This document shows positions 26,603-35,756 of a stretch of DNA of 64,000 bases, one piece after another (position 1 is the stretch's first letter; every line of letters begins with the position of its first letter). This DNA is from Pseudomonas cannabina (GTDB taxonomy: Bacteria; Pseudomonadota; Gammaproteobacteria; Pseudomonadales; Pseudomonadaceae), in contig NZ_FNKU01000001.1 in assembly GCF_900100365.1 (NCBI RefSeq), forward strand, positions 2,294,001 to 2,358,000, given 5' to 3'. Both the position numbers and the translations under genes were made by a program. Under the pieces are notes generated by a model. That model did no database searches, had not been told where the DNA came from, and worked only from the letters and a program-made list of their open reading frames with translations.

Positions 26603-27274
26603 TCAGCGCTTGAGATAACGCAGCACAGCGTCGCAGATCATCGCTTTGTGACGCTGTTTGACGTCATCGCTCCACAGCTCGATCTGGAAGATCTCGCTGA
26701 ACGTGTGGCGGTTGGAGATGCGGTAGAAGCAGAACGAGCTGATCATCAAGTGCAGGTCCACTGGGTGAACGCCGTCGCGGAACAGGCCGCTGGACTCACC
26801 GCGACGCAGGATCCCGTCCAGCGCCTTGATGACCGTCTGGCTCTGGGCTTGAATCGTGTCGGACTGCTTGACGTTCTCGCCGTAATGAATGTTCTCGATG
26901 CACACGATGCGCACGAAATCGACGTTGTTGTCGTGGTGATCGAAGGTGAACTCCACCACTCGCTGAATGGCCTCGACCGGTTCCAGTTCGCCCAGATTCA
27001 GCTCGCTCTCGGTGTTGCGAATCGCGCCGTAGAGTTTTTCCAGCACTTCGACGTACAACTGTTCCTTGCTGCCAAAGTAGTAATAGATCATCCGCTTCGA
27101 GGTTTTGGTGCGCTCGGCAATGACGTCGACGCGAGCCCCGGTCAGTCCGTGGGCGACGAATTCGGCGACTGCGGACTTGAGAATGTCTTCGCGGGTTTTC
27201 TCCGGATTGTTCTTGCGCCCCTTCGGCACAGCGGCGGCAGGTCGGGTGGCAACGGAGTCGTCGGTTGTTTTCAT
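26603..27274 (-). CDS. TetR-family transcriptional regulator
   Basis: 223 residues from the ATG at 27274 (MKTTDDSVATRPAAAV). The N-terminal helix-turn-helix reads REDILKSAVAEF then VDVIAERTKTSKRMIYYYFG. The C-terminal ligand domain has YHFD-like helices and no recognised signature. It is on the same strand as quiC, 107 bases after it, and convergent with the dehydrogenase gene with only three bases between. It probably regulates the quinate/shikimate genes; no operator was assigned. Confidence 0.88.
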   Translation of the reverse strand: MKTTDDSVATRPAAAVPKGRKNNPEKTREDILKSAVAEFVAHGLTGARVDVIAERTKTSKRMIYYYFGSKEQLYVEVLEKLYGAIRNTESELNLGELEPVEAIQRVVEFTFDHHDNNVDFVRIVCIENIHYGENVKQSDTIQAQSQTVIKALDGILRRGESSGLFRDGVHPVDLHLMISSFCFYRISNRHTFSEIFQIELWSDDVKQRHKAMICDAVLRYLKR

Positions 27275-27381
27275 TGTTGGCTCATGACCACGAGTGATAC
27301 GCGGAGTATGAAGCCGACCGGCGACAGAGGAAAGCCGCAGGGGCACTGAACCCGCACAGCGTCCTTGGCGCCGGCCCTGGC

Positions 27382-29289
27382 TCAGAGCCGGGTCTGGCGT
27401 GCAGCCACATTGCGCGCCTTGGCCATCGCCGCGAGGCGCACCGGGACGTTGGCAGCGCCGTAACCCACGTAATCATTCTTGCGTTGCAGTATCTCGAAGA
27501 AGAAGCGCCCGTCGAATGCGTCGGTGTAAACGTGGAACAGCTCGCCGCCTTGTGCGTCACGGTCATACAACACGTTGAAATACGCCAGTTCGCTGAGAAA
27601 CTCGTCGTCGAAATCGAAGCGTGCCGCTAGGTCGTCGTAGTAGTTGAGCGGGATATCCAGCAACGGCACGCCGGCTTCCTTGGCGCGGCTGACTTCGGCA
27701 AAAATGTCTTCGCAGGAGAACGCGATGTGGTGCACGCCGGAACCGCGATAACTCGACAGCGCGTGGGAAATAGCCGTGTTACGGTTTTCGGAAATGTTCA
27801 GCGGCAGGCGCACAGTGCTGCAGCGGCTGCGCAAGGCGCGGCTTTTGACCAGCCCGTAAGGGTCGGGCAACACGACTTCGTCGTCGGCTTCGAAATCCAG
27901 AATGCTCTTGTAGAACAGCACCCAGCTGTCCAGGCTGTCGGCCGGCAGCGCCATGGCCATGTGGTCGATGCGCTGCAAGCCGCCTTTGGCGACTGCCTGA
28001 GGATCGACGACAAAGTCGCTGTCGTAGATCGAATTGCCGGGCACCGCCGTGTCGACCAGATAAATCAGGCTGCCATCCGGCGCACGCACCGACGGAATCT
28101 CCCGCTCATTGGGACCGACCAGCCCGCGATAGGGCTGCCCCTTGAACGCAAGCGCCCGCTCCAGTGACTGATGACCGTCATTAACACGCAAGGCGGTGGC
28201 ACACAACGACGGCCCGTGCGACTCGAAGAAGCTGTGTGCAAAAGAATACGGCTCGGCATTCAGCACGATCCTGATATCACCCTGCCCTAACAGGCTGACC
28301 GCTTTGGAACGGTGTTGGCCCAGCTTGGCGAAACCCAATCGTTGCAGCCAGCCGGACAAGCGAGCGCCGTGGCTTTCGTCGACAGCGAACTCAAGAAACT
28401 CGACACCGTTGTACGTGCTGGCTGGCGGTGGGCTGAACAGCACATCGGGCACCGTCGCAGGCTCGTCACGCGCCAGCAGCTGGCGGGTTTTCTCTTCCAG
28501 ATAAAGCAGCGAGCGCAAGCCGTCGGCGGCGTTGGCGCGGGTCGGCGCGGCACGGAAACCGTCGTTGAACACTTCCAGCGACAACGGGCCGGTGTAACCG
28601 CTGCGCAGGATCGGCGCAAGGAAACCGGCCAGATCGAACTCGCCCTGGCCGGGGAAGCAACGGAAATGGCGGCTCCACTCCAGCACGTCCATCGCCAGAA
28701 TGGGCGCATCGGCCATCTGCACGAAGAAAATCTTGTCGCCCGGAATCTGCGCAATCGCGCTTGGGTCGCCCTTGAGCGACAACGTGTGGAAACTGTCGAG
28801 CAGCACGCCCAGCGCCGGATGATCGACCTGACGCACGAGGTTCCAGACCTGCTGCCAGGTGTTGACGTGCCTGCCCCAGGCCAGTGCCTCGTAACCGACC
28901 CGCAGATTGCGGGCGCCCGCACGTTCGGCGAGCAGGCTCAGGTCGTCGAGCAGAATGTTTTCATCGCCCACCGAATCGGCAGACGCATTGCTGCAGACCA
29001 GCACCAGATCGGTGCCCAGTTCCTGCATCAGGTCGAATTTGCGTTCAGCGCGGTCCACGTTGCGTTGCAGGCGGTCGCGACGGCAGCCTTCGAAATCGCG
29101 AAATGGCTGGAACAGGGTGATGGCGATCCCCAAGTCGGCGCAGATCTGCCTGACGTTGCGTGGGCTGCCGTCGTAATACAACAAGTCGTTTTCGAAAATC
29201 TCGACGCCGTCAAAGCCGGCTGCGGCGATGGCTTCGAGCTTTTCGGGCAGAGTACCGCTCAAGGATACGGTAGCAATTGAACGCTGCAG
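27382..29289 (-). CDS. quiC: 3-dehydroshikimate dehydratase (fused QuiC type), start codon altered
   Basis: Converts 3-dehydroshikimate to protocatechuate. Two parts are visible: an N-terminal sugar-isomerase-like TIM barrel (GFDGVEIFENDLLYYD ... LRVGYEALAWG) and a C-terminal part related to 4-hydroxyphenylpyruvate dioxygenase (IDHMAMALPADSLDSW, GVHHIAFSCEDIF). Relatives begin MQRSIATVSLSGTLPEK. Here the first codon at 29287-29289 is CTG instead of ATG, with GGAG upstream at the right distance. A TTG nine codons later (29262) could start a shorter protein lacking the first beta strand. 635 residues if read from CTG. Confidence 0.85.
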   Translation of the reverse strand: MQRSIATVSLSGTLPEKLEAIAAAGFDGVEIFENDLLYYDGSPRNVRQICADLGIAITLFQPFRDFEGCRRDRLQRNVDRAERKFDLMQELGTDLVLVCSNASADSVGDENILLDDLSLLAERAGARNLRVGYEALAWGRHVNTWQQVWNLVRQVDHPALGVLLDSFHTLSLKGDPSAIAQIPGDKIFFVQMADAPILAMDVLEWSRHFRCFPGQGEFDLAGFLAPILRSGYTGPLSLEVFNDGFRAAPTRANAADGLRSLLYLEEKTRQLLARDEPATVPDVLFSPPPASTYNGVEFLEFAVDESHGARLSGWLQRLGFAKLGQHRSKAVSLLGQGDIRIVLNAEPYSFAHSFFESHGPSLCATALRVNDGHQSLERALAFKGQPYRGLVGPNEREIPSVRAPDGSLIYLVDTAVPGNSIYDSDFVVDPQAVAKGGLQRIDHMAMALPADSLDSWVLFYKSILDFEADDEVVLPDPYGLVKSRALRSRCSTVRLPLNISENRNTAISHALSSYRGSGVHHIAFSCEDIFAEVSRAKEAGVPLLDIPLNYYDDLAARFDFDDEFLSELAYFNVLYDRDAQGGELFHVYTDAFDGRFFFEILQRKNDYVGYGAANVPVRLAAMAKARNVAARQTRL

Positions 29290-29420
29290 GCTTTTCAGCT
29301 CCTGAATGAACGTGACCGGCTTGGATCACGACGGGATCGCACCGTATTCCTGGCCTTTTATGGCTTATTCAGAGGTGCGCATAAAGTATTTGCCTGTCAA
29401 AATCCTACAGCAACCTAAAG

Positions 29421-29457
29421 TGTACGAACTGGTTAGTTTTACGTTCGATTATCGAAC
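29421..29457. promoter_or_regulatory. Three-half-site operator, IclR type (PcaR/PcaU-like)
   Basis: GTTCGATTATCGAAC (29443-29457) is an inverted repeat of 7-bp arms about a central T, very close to the 15-bp PcaR site known from P. putida. A further half-site, TGTACGAACTGGTT (29421-29434), lies beside it. IclR regulators of the PobR/PcaU group use such a palindrome plus one extra repeat. It lies between quiC and the divergent MFS gene. A near copy flanks the IS at 32283-33491. Confidence 0.65.
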
Positions 29458-29905
29458 AGAAGCCGTTTTAGTCAATTGACGCTGTATCGCGCAATGCGCA
29501 ACATCAGCGTCACATTGCAGGATAGACCCGCAGTCGGACGTTTTGCTTTTTCGCTTCATCAGCAGCAACCCATAACAATTCAAACAACAGGAACATTGCT
29601 CATGTGCTCCCACTTCGCTCCGCCACAACACCCGCTCGTCCGTCTAGCCAGACGTCATGCCCGACGAACCTGCCCGGCCTCAGGCCCGGTTCCGGTTCGC
29701 GCCGCCTGAAACAATCCAACACACTTGCGCGGCCCAACCTGTAAATTGTCGGCCCGACGAATCGTTTCGCTGAAAGCCTGAGTCAATCGGCCAGTCGAAT
29801 CACGGTTCTACGACTTCACTTTACCTGCACAACGCCTGCATCGAGTGGACTTCTCAGTCCGACTGTTGCCAGCAGCACAGTCCTGGAACGGATGGTTAGA
29901 TCATC
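29458..29905. other. Long leader between the quiC/MFS operator and the MFS gene
   Basis: 448 bases. A possible 35-codon frame at 29602-29709 (MCSHFAPPQHPLVRLARR) has only a weak ribosome site (CAGGAACATTGCTC) and may be chance. A GC-rich stretch follows. No terminator or riboswitch was recognised. The region between quiC and this point (29290-29420) holds the quiC leader. Confidence 0.35.
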
Positions 29906-31225
29906 ATGCTCAATCCTCAGAACACCCCCGTCGTCCATGCCGGGATGGGCGAAAAGATTCGCGGCGCACTCGCCGTGGGCAAGACTCGCTGGGGCATGCT
30001 TGCTCTGGTGTTTTTCGCCACGACACTGAACTACATCGACCGGGCAGCGCTCGGGGTCATGCAGCCGATTCTGGCCAAGGAAATGAGCTGGACGGCGATG
30101 GACTACGCCAACATCAACTTCTGGTTTCAGGTCGGTTACGCCGTGGGCTTCGTGCTGCAAGGCCGGTTTATCGACAAGGTTGGCGTCAAGCGCGCGTTCT
30201 TTCTCGCCGTGCTGTTGTGGAGCCTGGCAACCGGCGCGCATGGTCTGGCGACATCTGCCGTCGGCTTCATGGTCTGCCGTTTCATTCTGGGCCTGACCGA
30301 GGCGGCCAACTACCCGGCCTGCGTGAAGACGACCCGCCTGTGGTTCCCGGCCGGTGAGCGCGCAGTGGCGACCGGCATTTTCAATGCCGGCACCAACGTC
30401 GGTGCCATGCTGACCCCGGCCTTGCTGCCATTGATACTGACGGTGTGGGGCTGGCAGGCGGCGTTCGTGGCGATGGGTTCGCTGGGAATAATCTGGGTCA
30501 TCATGTGGCGCTTGAAGTACTACAACCCGGAAGAACACCCGACCGTCAGCAAAACCGAGCTGGACTACATCAATCAGGAGGTCGAACCCGAGCCGGTGAA
30601 AGTGCCGTTCTCCGGCATTCTGAAGATGCGCGGCACCTGGGCGTTCGCGCTGGCGTATGCGATCACGGCACCGGTGTTCTGGTTTTACCTGTACTGGCTG
30701 CCGCCGTTTCTCAATCAGCAATACAACTTGGGGATCAGTGTGACGCAGATGGGCATCCCGCTGATTCTTATCTGGCTGACCGCCGACTTTGGCAGTGTGG
30801 GTGGCGGCATTCTGTCATCGTGGCTGATAGGTCGCGGCATGCGGGCGACCAAAGCGCGCCTGCTGTCGATGCTGGTGTTCGCCATCACCATTTGCAGCGT
30901 GGTCTTCGCCGCCAATGCCAGCGGTCTGTGGGTGGCGGTGCTGGCCATCTCTGTAGCGGTCGGCGCGCATCAGGCCTGGACGGCGAACATCTGGAGCCTG
31001 GTGATGGATTACACGCCCAAGCACATGATGAGCACGGTGTTCGGCTTTGGCGGAATGTGCGCGGCGATTGGCGGCATGTTCATGACCCAGATCGTCGGTG
31101 CGGTGCTGACGGCCACCAACAACAACTACAACGTGCTGTTCACCATGATCCCGGCGATGTATTTCATCGCACTGACGTGGCTGTACTTCATGGCCCCGCG
31201 CAAAGTCCCGACGCTCAAGGAATAA
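29906..31225 (+). CDS. MFS transporter, anion:cation symporter family
   Basis: 439 residues with 12 predicted membrane segments. The signature FFATTLNYIDRAALGVMQP near the start and FILGLTEAANYPACVKTTR are typical of the hexuronate/phthalate-type ACS family. It is divergent from quiC and shares its operator, so a quinate, shikimate or dehydroshikimate substrate is likely (inference). The ribosome site is weak (GGATGGTTAGATC). Confidence 0.85.
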   Translation: MLNPQNTPVVHAGMGEKIRGALAVGKTRWGMLALVFFATTLNYIDRAALGVMQPILAKEMSWTAMDYANINFWFQVGYAVGFVLQGRFIDKVGVKRAFFLAVLLWSLATGAHGLATSAVGFMVCRFILGLTEAANYPACVKTTRLWFPAGERAVATGIFNAGTNVGAMLTPALLPLILTVWGWQAAFVAMGSLGIIWVIMWRLKYYNPEEHPTVSKTELDYINQEVEPEPVKVPFSGILKMRGTWAFALAYAITAPVFWFYLYWLPPFLNQQYNLGISVTQMGIPLILIWLTADFGSVGGGILSSWLIGRGMRATKARLLSMLVFAITICSVVFAANASGLWVAVLAISVAVGAHQAWTANIWSLVMDYTPKHMMSTVFGFGGMCAAIGGMFMTQIVGAVLTATNNNYNVLFTMIPAMYFIALTWLYFMAPRKVPTLKE

Positions 31226-31242
31226 TTGCGTCATACCGTGTG

Positions 31243-32130
31243 TCACCCGCCCTTGCGCCGCTGTTGCCACGCCGCCGCCAGACCGCTCAGGCAGATAATC
31301 GCGATGCCGGCCTGCGCGGTCGGTGATGGCATGTGGTCGAAGACCAGAAACCCCAACAGCCCGGCGAAGACGATCTGGCAATAGCTGAACGGCGCGAGCA
31401 TGGCGGGCGCGGCGAAGCGGAAGGCCTGGATCAGCAGCAGGTGCGCGGACATGCCGCACGCACCCAGCGCGAGCAAAAACGGCAGGTGCTTGAGCGCGGG
31501 CACTTCCCAGAAAAACGGCACCAGCGCGCTCATCAACAGCGTGTTGAACAGACCGGCAAAGAAGTTGCTGATGGTCGGGCTGTCGAACGGGCTCACCAGT
31601 CGGGTCAGCAGTTGATACAGCGCAAAGCACAGGGCCGACGACAACGGCAGCAGAATCGCTGGCGTGAACAGCTCGCCGCCCGGATGAATGATGATCATCA
31701 CCCCGACGAACCCCACCACCACCGCGATCCATTGCCCGCGCGTCACCCGCTCATGCAGCAGCGGCACCGACAAGGCGGTGACCAGCAGCGGCGCGAGAAA
31801 GTTGACTGCCGTGGCCTCTGCCTGCGGGATGAACATCAGGCTGCTGGTGAACAAGAGGCTGGTGCCCAACAGCGCCAGCGCGCGCAACGCCTGCAAGCCA
31901 GGCCGTTTGGTGCGCAGCACGCGTAGCCCGGCAGACGGCATGAAGATGCAGGCCATGAGCAATGTATGCACCAGATAACGCGCCCAGACCACCAGAATGA
32001 TCGGATAAAAACCAGACAGGTATTTGGACAGTGTGTCGTGACTGGCAAACAGAAAAGTAGCCAGAAGAATGAAGCCAATCCCTTTAAGAGGTTGATTGAC
32101 GCCGGACAGTGGCGTGCTGGCAGTGCTCAT
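31243..32130 (-). CDS. EamA/DMT-family transporter
   Basis: 295 residues from the ATG at 32130 (MSTASTPLSGVNQPL), chosen for AGGGAAGCCCG just upstream. Ten hydrophobic segments form two EamA repeats (LKGIGFILLATFLFASHDTLSKYL; PATPAILLPLSSALCFALYQLL-like second half). It exports or imports small metabolites; the substrate is unknown. It is convergent with the MFS gene and was ancestrally divergent from the OprD porin before IS insertion. Confidence 0.82.
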   Translation of the reverse strand: MSTASTPLSGVNQPLKGIGFILLATFLFASHDTLSKYLSGFYPIILVVWARYLVHTLLMACIFMPSAGLRVLRTKRPGLQALRALALLGTSLLFTSSLMFIPQAEATAVNFLAPLLVTALSVPLLHERVTRGQWIAVVVGFVGVMIIIHPGGELFTPAILLPLSSALCFALYQLLTRLVSPFDSPTISNFFAGLFNTLLMSALVPFFWEVPALKHLPFLLALGACGMSAHLLLIQAFRFAAPAMLAPFSYCQIVFAGLLGFLVFDHMPSPTAQAGIAIICLSGLAAAWQQRRKGG

Positions 32131-32262
32131 CGGGCTTCCCTGTTCAAGTGTTGTCGACCTGTATCTGTCACAAAAAAAGACAGCGTGCGCTTCGGCTGTC
32201 CATAGACCAGAGCCATAAAACAGCGAACATCGCAGCAAGCCTTTTCAGCGTCTCGCATAAAA

Positions 32263-32276
32263 TGTTCGAACCGGTT
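32263..32276. promoter_or_regulatory. Left part of an IclR-type operator, cut off by an IS
   Basis: TGTTCGAACCGGTT matches the extra half-site TGTACGAACTGGTT found at 29421-29434. The IS5-family insertion begins six bases further on (32283), separating it from its palindrome, now at 33497-33511. Confidence 0.55.
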
Positions 32277-32282
32277 CATTAA

Positions 32283-33491
32283 GGAGACGCTGAACAATTA
32301 ACCCGTTCGCACCGTCCCCATTTCCAAGCCGGTTTTTTTCAACCTGCCGGCCTTATTTTACGTTTCTCGAGCAGATTTCTGCCCTCATTTTGCTGAAAGG
32401 CGGGCCAGTCCCGCCTTTCAGACGGATTTATCCTGCCGTCTGTTGTAAATACCGCTTGGCCAGCATCAGATTGGCCAACCCAAACAAACTGAACAACTGC
32501 GCTGTATTCTTTTCCAGCCCACGGTAGCGAACCTTGCGATGATTGAAGCGCACCTTGATTACCTGGAAGGGGTGCTCGACCTTGGCACGCAGTTGCGCCT
32601 TGGCATATTCAATTTTGCGCTTGACCCGATACAGCACGCTGCCTTCGCCGTGCTGCTTGTAACTGCTTGGCCGTTCTGCAATCGACCAGATAACGTCCCG
32701 TTCAGCATGCTCCGGTCGCTTGGCCGCACCGGTGTATCCAGCGTCACCCGAAACATAGGTTTCGTCACCGTGAAGCAACTGGCCAACCTGGGTGACATCC
32801 GCCACGTTAGCGGCCGTCCCTACTACGCTGTGCACCAGCCCCGACGTGGCGTCTACACCAATGTGGGCCTTCATCCCAAAGTGCCATTGATTGCCTTTCC
32901 TGGCCTGATGCATCTCAGGATCACGCTTGCCTTCTCGGTTCTTGACCGAGGGCGGCGCGGCGATCAGAGTAGCGTCGACGATAGTGCCTTCCTTGAGCAG
33001 CAGCCCCCGGCTGGCCAGATGCTGGTTAATCGTTTCAAACAGCAGCCGGGTTAGCTGATGGACTTCCAGCAAGCGGCGAAAACGCAGCAAGGTGGTGGCA
33101 TCCGGTGCAGACTCGCGACCCAGGTCGATACCCATAAAACCGCGGATGGCCTGGCTGTCGTAGACGGCATCTTCGCAACCTTCATCGGAGAAACCGAAAC
33201 ACTGCTGCACGACGTACATGCGCAACATGCGCGACACCCCTATCGCAGGGCGTCCGCGCTTGCCTGCGGTGTTGCTATAAAACGGCGCCACTTGCGCCTC
33301 CAGCAGGGCCCAGGGCACCAACTGTTCAAGGTCAGCCAGGAAGCGATCTCGGCGAGTCTGCTTTTTCTTGCCGGTATATTCGAGTTCGGAGAAGGTCTTC
33401 TGCACGCGCGTAACGCTCACGGAGAGGGAGGCTGTTGAAGGAACTTAGTGTGCCAAGGGTGGGGACAGTTGGCTATTTTTGCAGCGCCTCC
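32283..33491 (-). mobile_element. IS5-family insertion sequence A (1209 bp)
   Basis: Ends GGAGACGCTGAACAATTA and (inverted) GGAGGCGCTGCAAAAATA, flanked by TTAA on both sides (32279-32282 and 33492-33495). It carries one transposase gene. It is inserted between the DMT transporter and the OprD porin, in the middle of a shared operator. Its first ten bases match the ends of the 99-bp MITEs at 48-59 kb. Confidence 0.92.
32428..33420 (-). CDS. IS5-family transposase
   Basis: 330 residues, apparently intact. The DDE triad is seen in TIVDATLIAAPPSVK, SGDAGYTGAAKR and RAKVEHPFQVIK, with an N-terminal DUF772-type region (GRPAIGVSRMLRMYVVQQCFGF). It acts on the IS ends listed for 32283-33491 and could act on the 99-bp MITEs that share those ends (inference). 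Confidence 0.94.
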   Translation of the reverse strand: MSVTRVQKTFSELEYTGKKKQTRRDRFLADLEQLVPWALLEAQVAPFYSNTAGKRGRPAIGVSRMLRMYVVQQCFGFSDEGCEDAVYDSQAIRGFMGIDLGRESAPDATTLLRFRRLLEVHQLTRLLFETINQHLASRGLLLKEGTIVDATLIAAPPSVKNREGKRDPEMHQARKGNQWHFGMKAHIGVDATSGLVHSVVGTAANVADVTQVGQLLHGDETYVSGDAGYTGAAKRPEHAERDVIWSIAERPSSYKQHGEGSVLYRVKRKIEYAKAQLRAKVEHPFQVIKVRFNHRKVRYRGLEKNTAQLFSLFGLANLMLAKRYLQQTAG

Positions 33492-33496
33492 TTAAC

Positions 33497-33511
33497 GTTC
33501 GATTATCGCCC
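33497..33511. promoter_or_regulatory. PcaR-like palindrome ahead of the OprD porin
   Basis: GTTCGATTATCGCCC differs at two positions from the GTTCGATAATCGCAC site known for PcaR. It lies 94 bases before the porin ATG and immediately beside the IS5 insertion, which removed its upstream half-site. Confidence 0.55.
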
Positions 33512-33604
33512 CAAACAACGCTTTCACAATTGCGGACAACGCTTCGGCATTTCAATATCGCAGCCAGCTACAACGACTCGATAATTACAAAAAAGGTCAG
33601 TTCC

Positions 33605-34861
33605 ATGCGCTCGAATCCCTCCTGCAAAATCGTTTGCGGCCTTTCTGCGGCCGTCGCTGTGGCCCTCTCGGCAACCACCAGCTACGCCGACGGCTTCGTC
33701 GACGATGCCAAGGTCAATCTGAACCTACGCAACTTCTACATCAACCGCAACTTCGTGGACCCGGCCAATGCGCAGAATTACGCCGAAGAGTGGACGCAGA
33801 ACTTCATCCTCGACGCCCGCTCCGGCTTTACCCAGGGCACCGTGGGTTTCGGCGTCGATGCGCTGGGCCTGTAATCGCTGAAACTGGACGGCGGCAAAGG
33901 CACTGGCGGCACACAATTGCTGCCGATTCACAGCGATGGAAGCCCGGCCGACGACTTTGGCCGGCTGGCCGTGGCAGGCAAGGCGCGCTTCTCGAAAAGC
34001 GAATTGAAGGTGGGCGAATGGATGCCGGTGCTGCCGATCCTGCGCTCGGATGACGGCCGCTCACTGCCGCAAACCTTCCAGGGCGCACAGATTACCTCGA
34101 AGGAGATCGACAACCTGACGCTGTATGGCGGCCAGTTCCGCGGCAACAGCCCGCGCAACGACGCCAGCATGCAAGACATGTCCCTGAATGGCCGCGCAGC
34201 GTTCACCTCCGACCGTTTCAATTTTGGCGGCGGCGAATATGTGTTCAACGAAAAACGTACCCAGGTCGGGGTGTGGTACGCCGAGCTCGAAGACATCTAT
34301 CACCAGCAATACTTCAACCTGCTGCACAGTCAACCGCTGGGCAGCTGGAGCCTGGGCGCCAACCTCGGTTACTTCCAGGGCAAGGATGACGGGCAGGCGC
34401 TGGCCGGCGATCTGGACAACAAGACCTGGTCCGCCCTGCTCTCCGCACGACACGGCGGCAACACGTTTTACGTGGGTTTGCAGAAGGTCAGCGGCGACAG
34501 CGCCTGGATGCGCGTCAACGGCACCAGCGGCGGCACGCTGGCCAACGACAGTTACAACTCCAGCTTCGACAATGCCAGAGAGAAATCCTGGCAGTTGCGT
34601 CACGATTACGACTTCGCAGCGCTGGGCGCACCGGGCCTGACGCTGATGAACCGCTACATCAGCGGCGAAAACGTGCACACAGGTGCCATCACCGATGGCG
34701 AAGAATGGGCACGGGAAACCGAGCTGGTCTATGTGTTTCAAAGCGGCGCGTTCAAAAGCCTGTCGCTCAAGTGGCGCAATTCGACCATGCGCCGTGATTA
34801 CAACACCAACCAGTTCGACGAGAACCGGGTGATCGTCAGCTATCCGCTGTCGCTGCTCTAA
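33605..34861 (+). pseudogene. OprD-family outer membrane porin, nonsense mutation
   Basis: Would encode 418 residues. Signal peptide (VCGLSAAVAVALSATTSYADG), then the OprD pattern DDAKVNLNLRNFYINRNF, FILDARSGFTQGTVGFGVDALGL, and a final strand ending VIVSYPLSLL. Codon 90 is TAA (33872-33874) where relatives read Tyr (GLYSLKLDGG), and the frame continues intact beyond it. OprD porins admit small carboxylates; a quinate, shikimate or protocatechuate role fits the neighbours. The upstream control region is also cut by the IS5 element. Confidence 0.88.
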
Positions 34862-34884
34862 AAAACCTGAGTAACGTTGCGGCG

Positions 34885-35028
34885 TTGACTATCGTGGCGC
34901 TCTGCGTCACACAGCGGTTCTGCGATGTCAGTTGGATATGTTTGACTATCGTGCTGACGCTCCGCGTCGGCATGCAGTTCGTGACGCTCTGCGTCACACG
35001 GCGGTTCCGCGATGTCAGTGATGTATGG
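34885..35028. repeat. Two related repeat units with REP-like hairpins
   Basis: Two copies of a unit beginning TTGACTATCGTG (34885 and 34942) and ending GCGATGTCAGT. Each contains short stems of the form GTGACGC-TCT-GCGTCAC (best copy 34981-34997). It lies after the porin and resembles the short GC-rich palindromic repeats scattered in P. syringae genomes. No coding function is seen. Confidence 0.6.
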
Positions 35029-35357
35029 TTACGACTCAGATCACCTTTTCGCCCCTCGGCGAGTGACTTTGAAGGATCAAAGTAACCAAAATTCCGGCTC
35101 CGTTTCCGGCCCGACTTCGTCGGGTTCCTTCGCCCTGACACTGATCCGGGGGCCGCCGCAACGGGCCATCCTTGGCCCGGTGCGGCTTGCTCGGCGTCCT
35201 GCCTCGCATCCCCCGGATCAGCGCCAGGACTCAGCCGTCACTTACGTCGCATTCTGCGTCGCCAGTGCCATCGCGATAAAAAAGCGCTTTGGTTTATGGG
35301 CAGTGATTGCGGGTAAGGCATGAAGCCGCGCTGCAGCACTGATCGTTATGCGACTTC
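35029..35357. other. Non-coding region after the repeats
   Basis: About 330 bases with GC-rich imperfect stems (CCGGCCCGACTTCGTCGGG and the ATCCGGGGG / CCCCCGGAT pair near 35145 and 35210). It looks like dispersed repeat sequence and shows no credible gene. The pcaC stop is at its right edge on the minus strand. Confidence 0.4.
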
Positions 35358-35756
35358 TCAGTCCTCCTTCAACGACTCCACGCCCATCTCGTCCCACACC
35401 GCTTCGGCCAAGTGAAACGTCGCGTTCGCCGCCGGAATGCCGCAGTAGATTGCGCTTTGCATCAGCACTTCCTTGATTTCTTCTCGGGTCACGCCGTTGT
35501 TTTTTGCGGCCTTGAGGTGCAGACGCAATTCGCCCTCACGGTTCATGCCGATCAGCATGGCGATGGTGATCAAGCTTCGGGTGTGGCGTGGCAGCCCCGG
35601 GCGGGTCCAGATGTCGCCCCAGGCGTGTCGGGTGATCATCTCCTGAAACTCTTCGTTGAACGGCGTCAGTTTGCTCAGGCTGTTATCGACATGTGCATCG
35701 CCCAGCACCGCGCGGCGCACTTGCATGCCGGCCTGGTAACGTTCGTCTTCGGTCAT
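35358..35756 (-). CDS. pcaC: 4-carboxymuconolactone decarboxylase
   Basis: 132 residues, standard length. Decarboxylates gamma-carboxymuconolactone in the protocatechuate branch of the beta-ketoadipate pathway. The CMD fold is visible: YQAGMQVRRAVLGDAHVD, WGDIWTRPGLPRHTRSLITIAML, HLKAAKNNGVTREEI and IYCGIPAANATFHLA with the family's conserved residues. Its ATG overlaps the pcaB stop (ATGA). Confidence 0.95.
   Translation of the reverse strand: MTEDERYQAGMQVRRAVLGDAHVDNSLSKLTPFNEEFQEMITRHAWGDIWTRPGLPRHTRSLITIAMLIGMNREGELRLHLKAAKNNGVTREEIKEVLMQSAIYCGIPAANATFHLAEAVWDEMGVESLKED

Noticed and set aside
29602..29709. 35-codon frame as a leader peptide ahead of the MFS gene
   Set aside because: Weak ribosome site, no regulatory codon pattern, no overlapping terminator structure.
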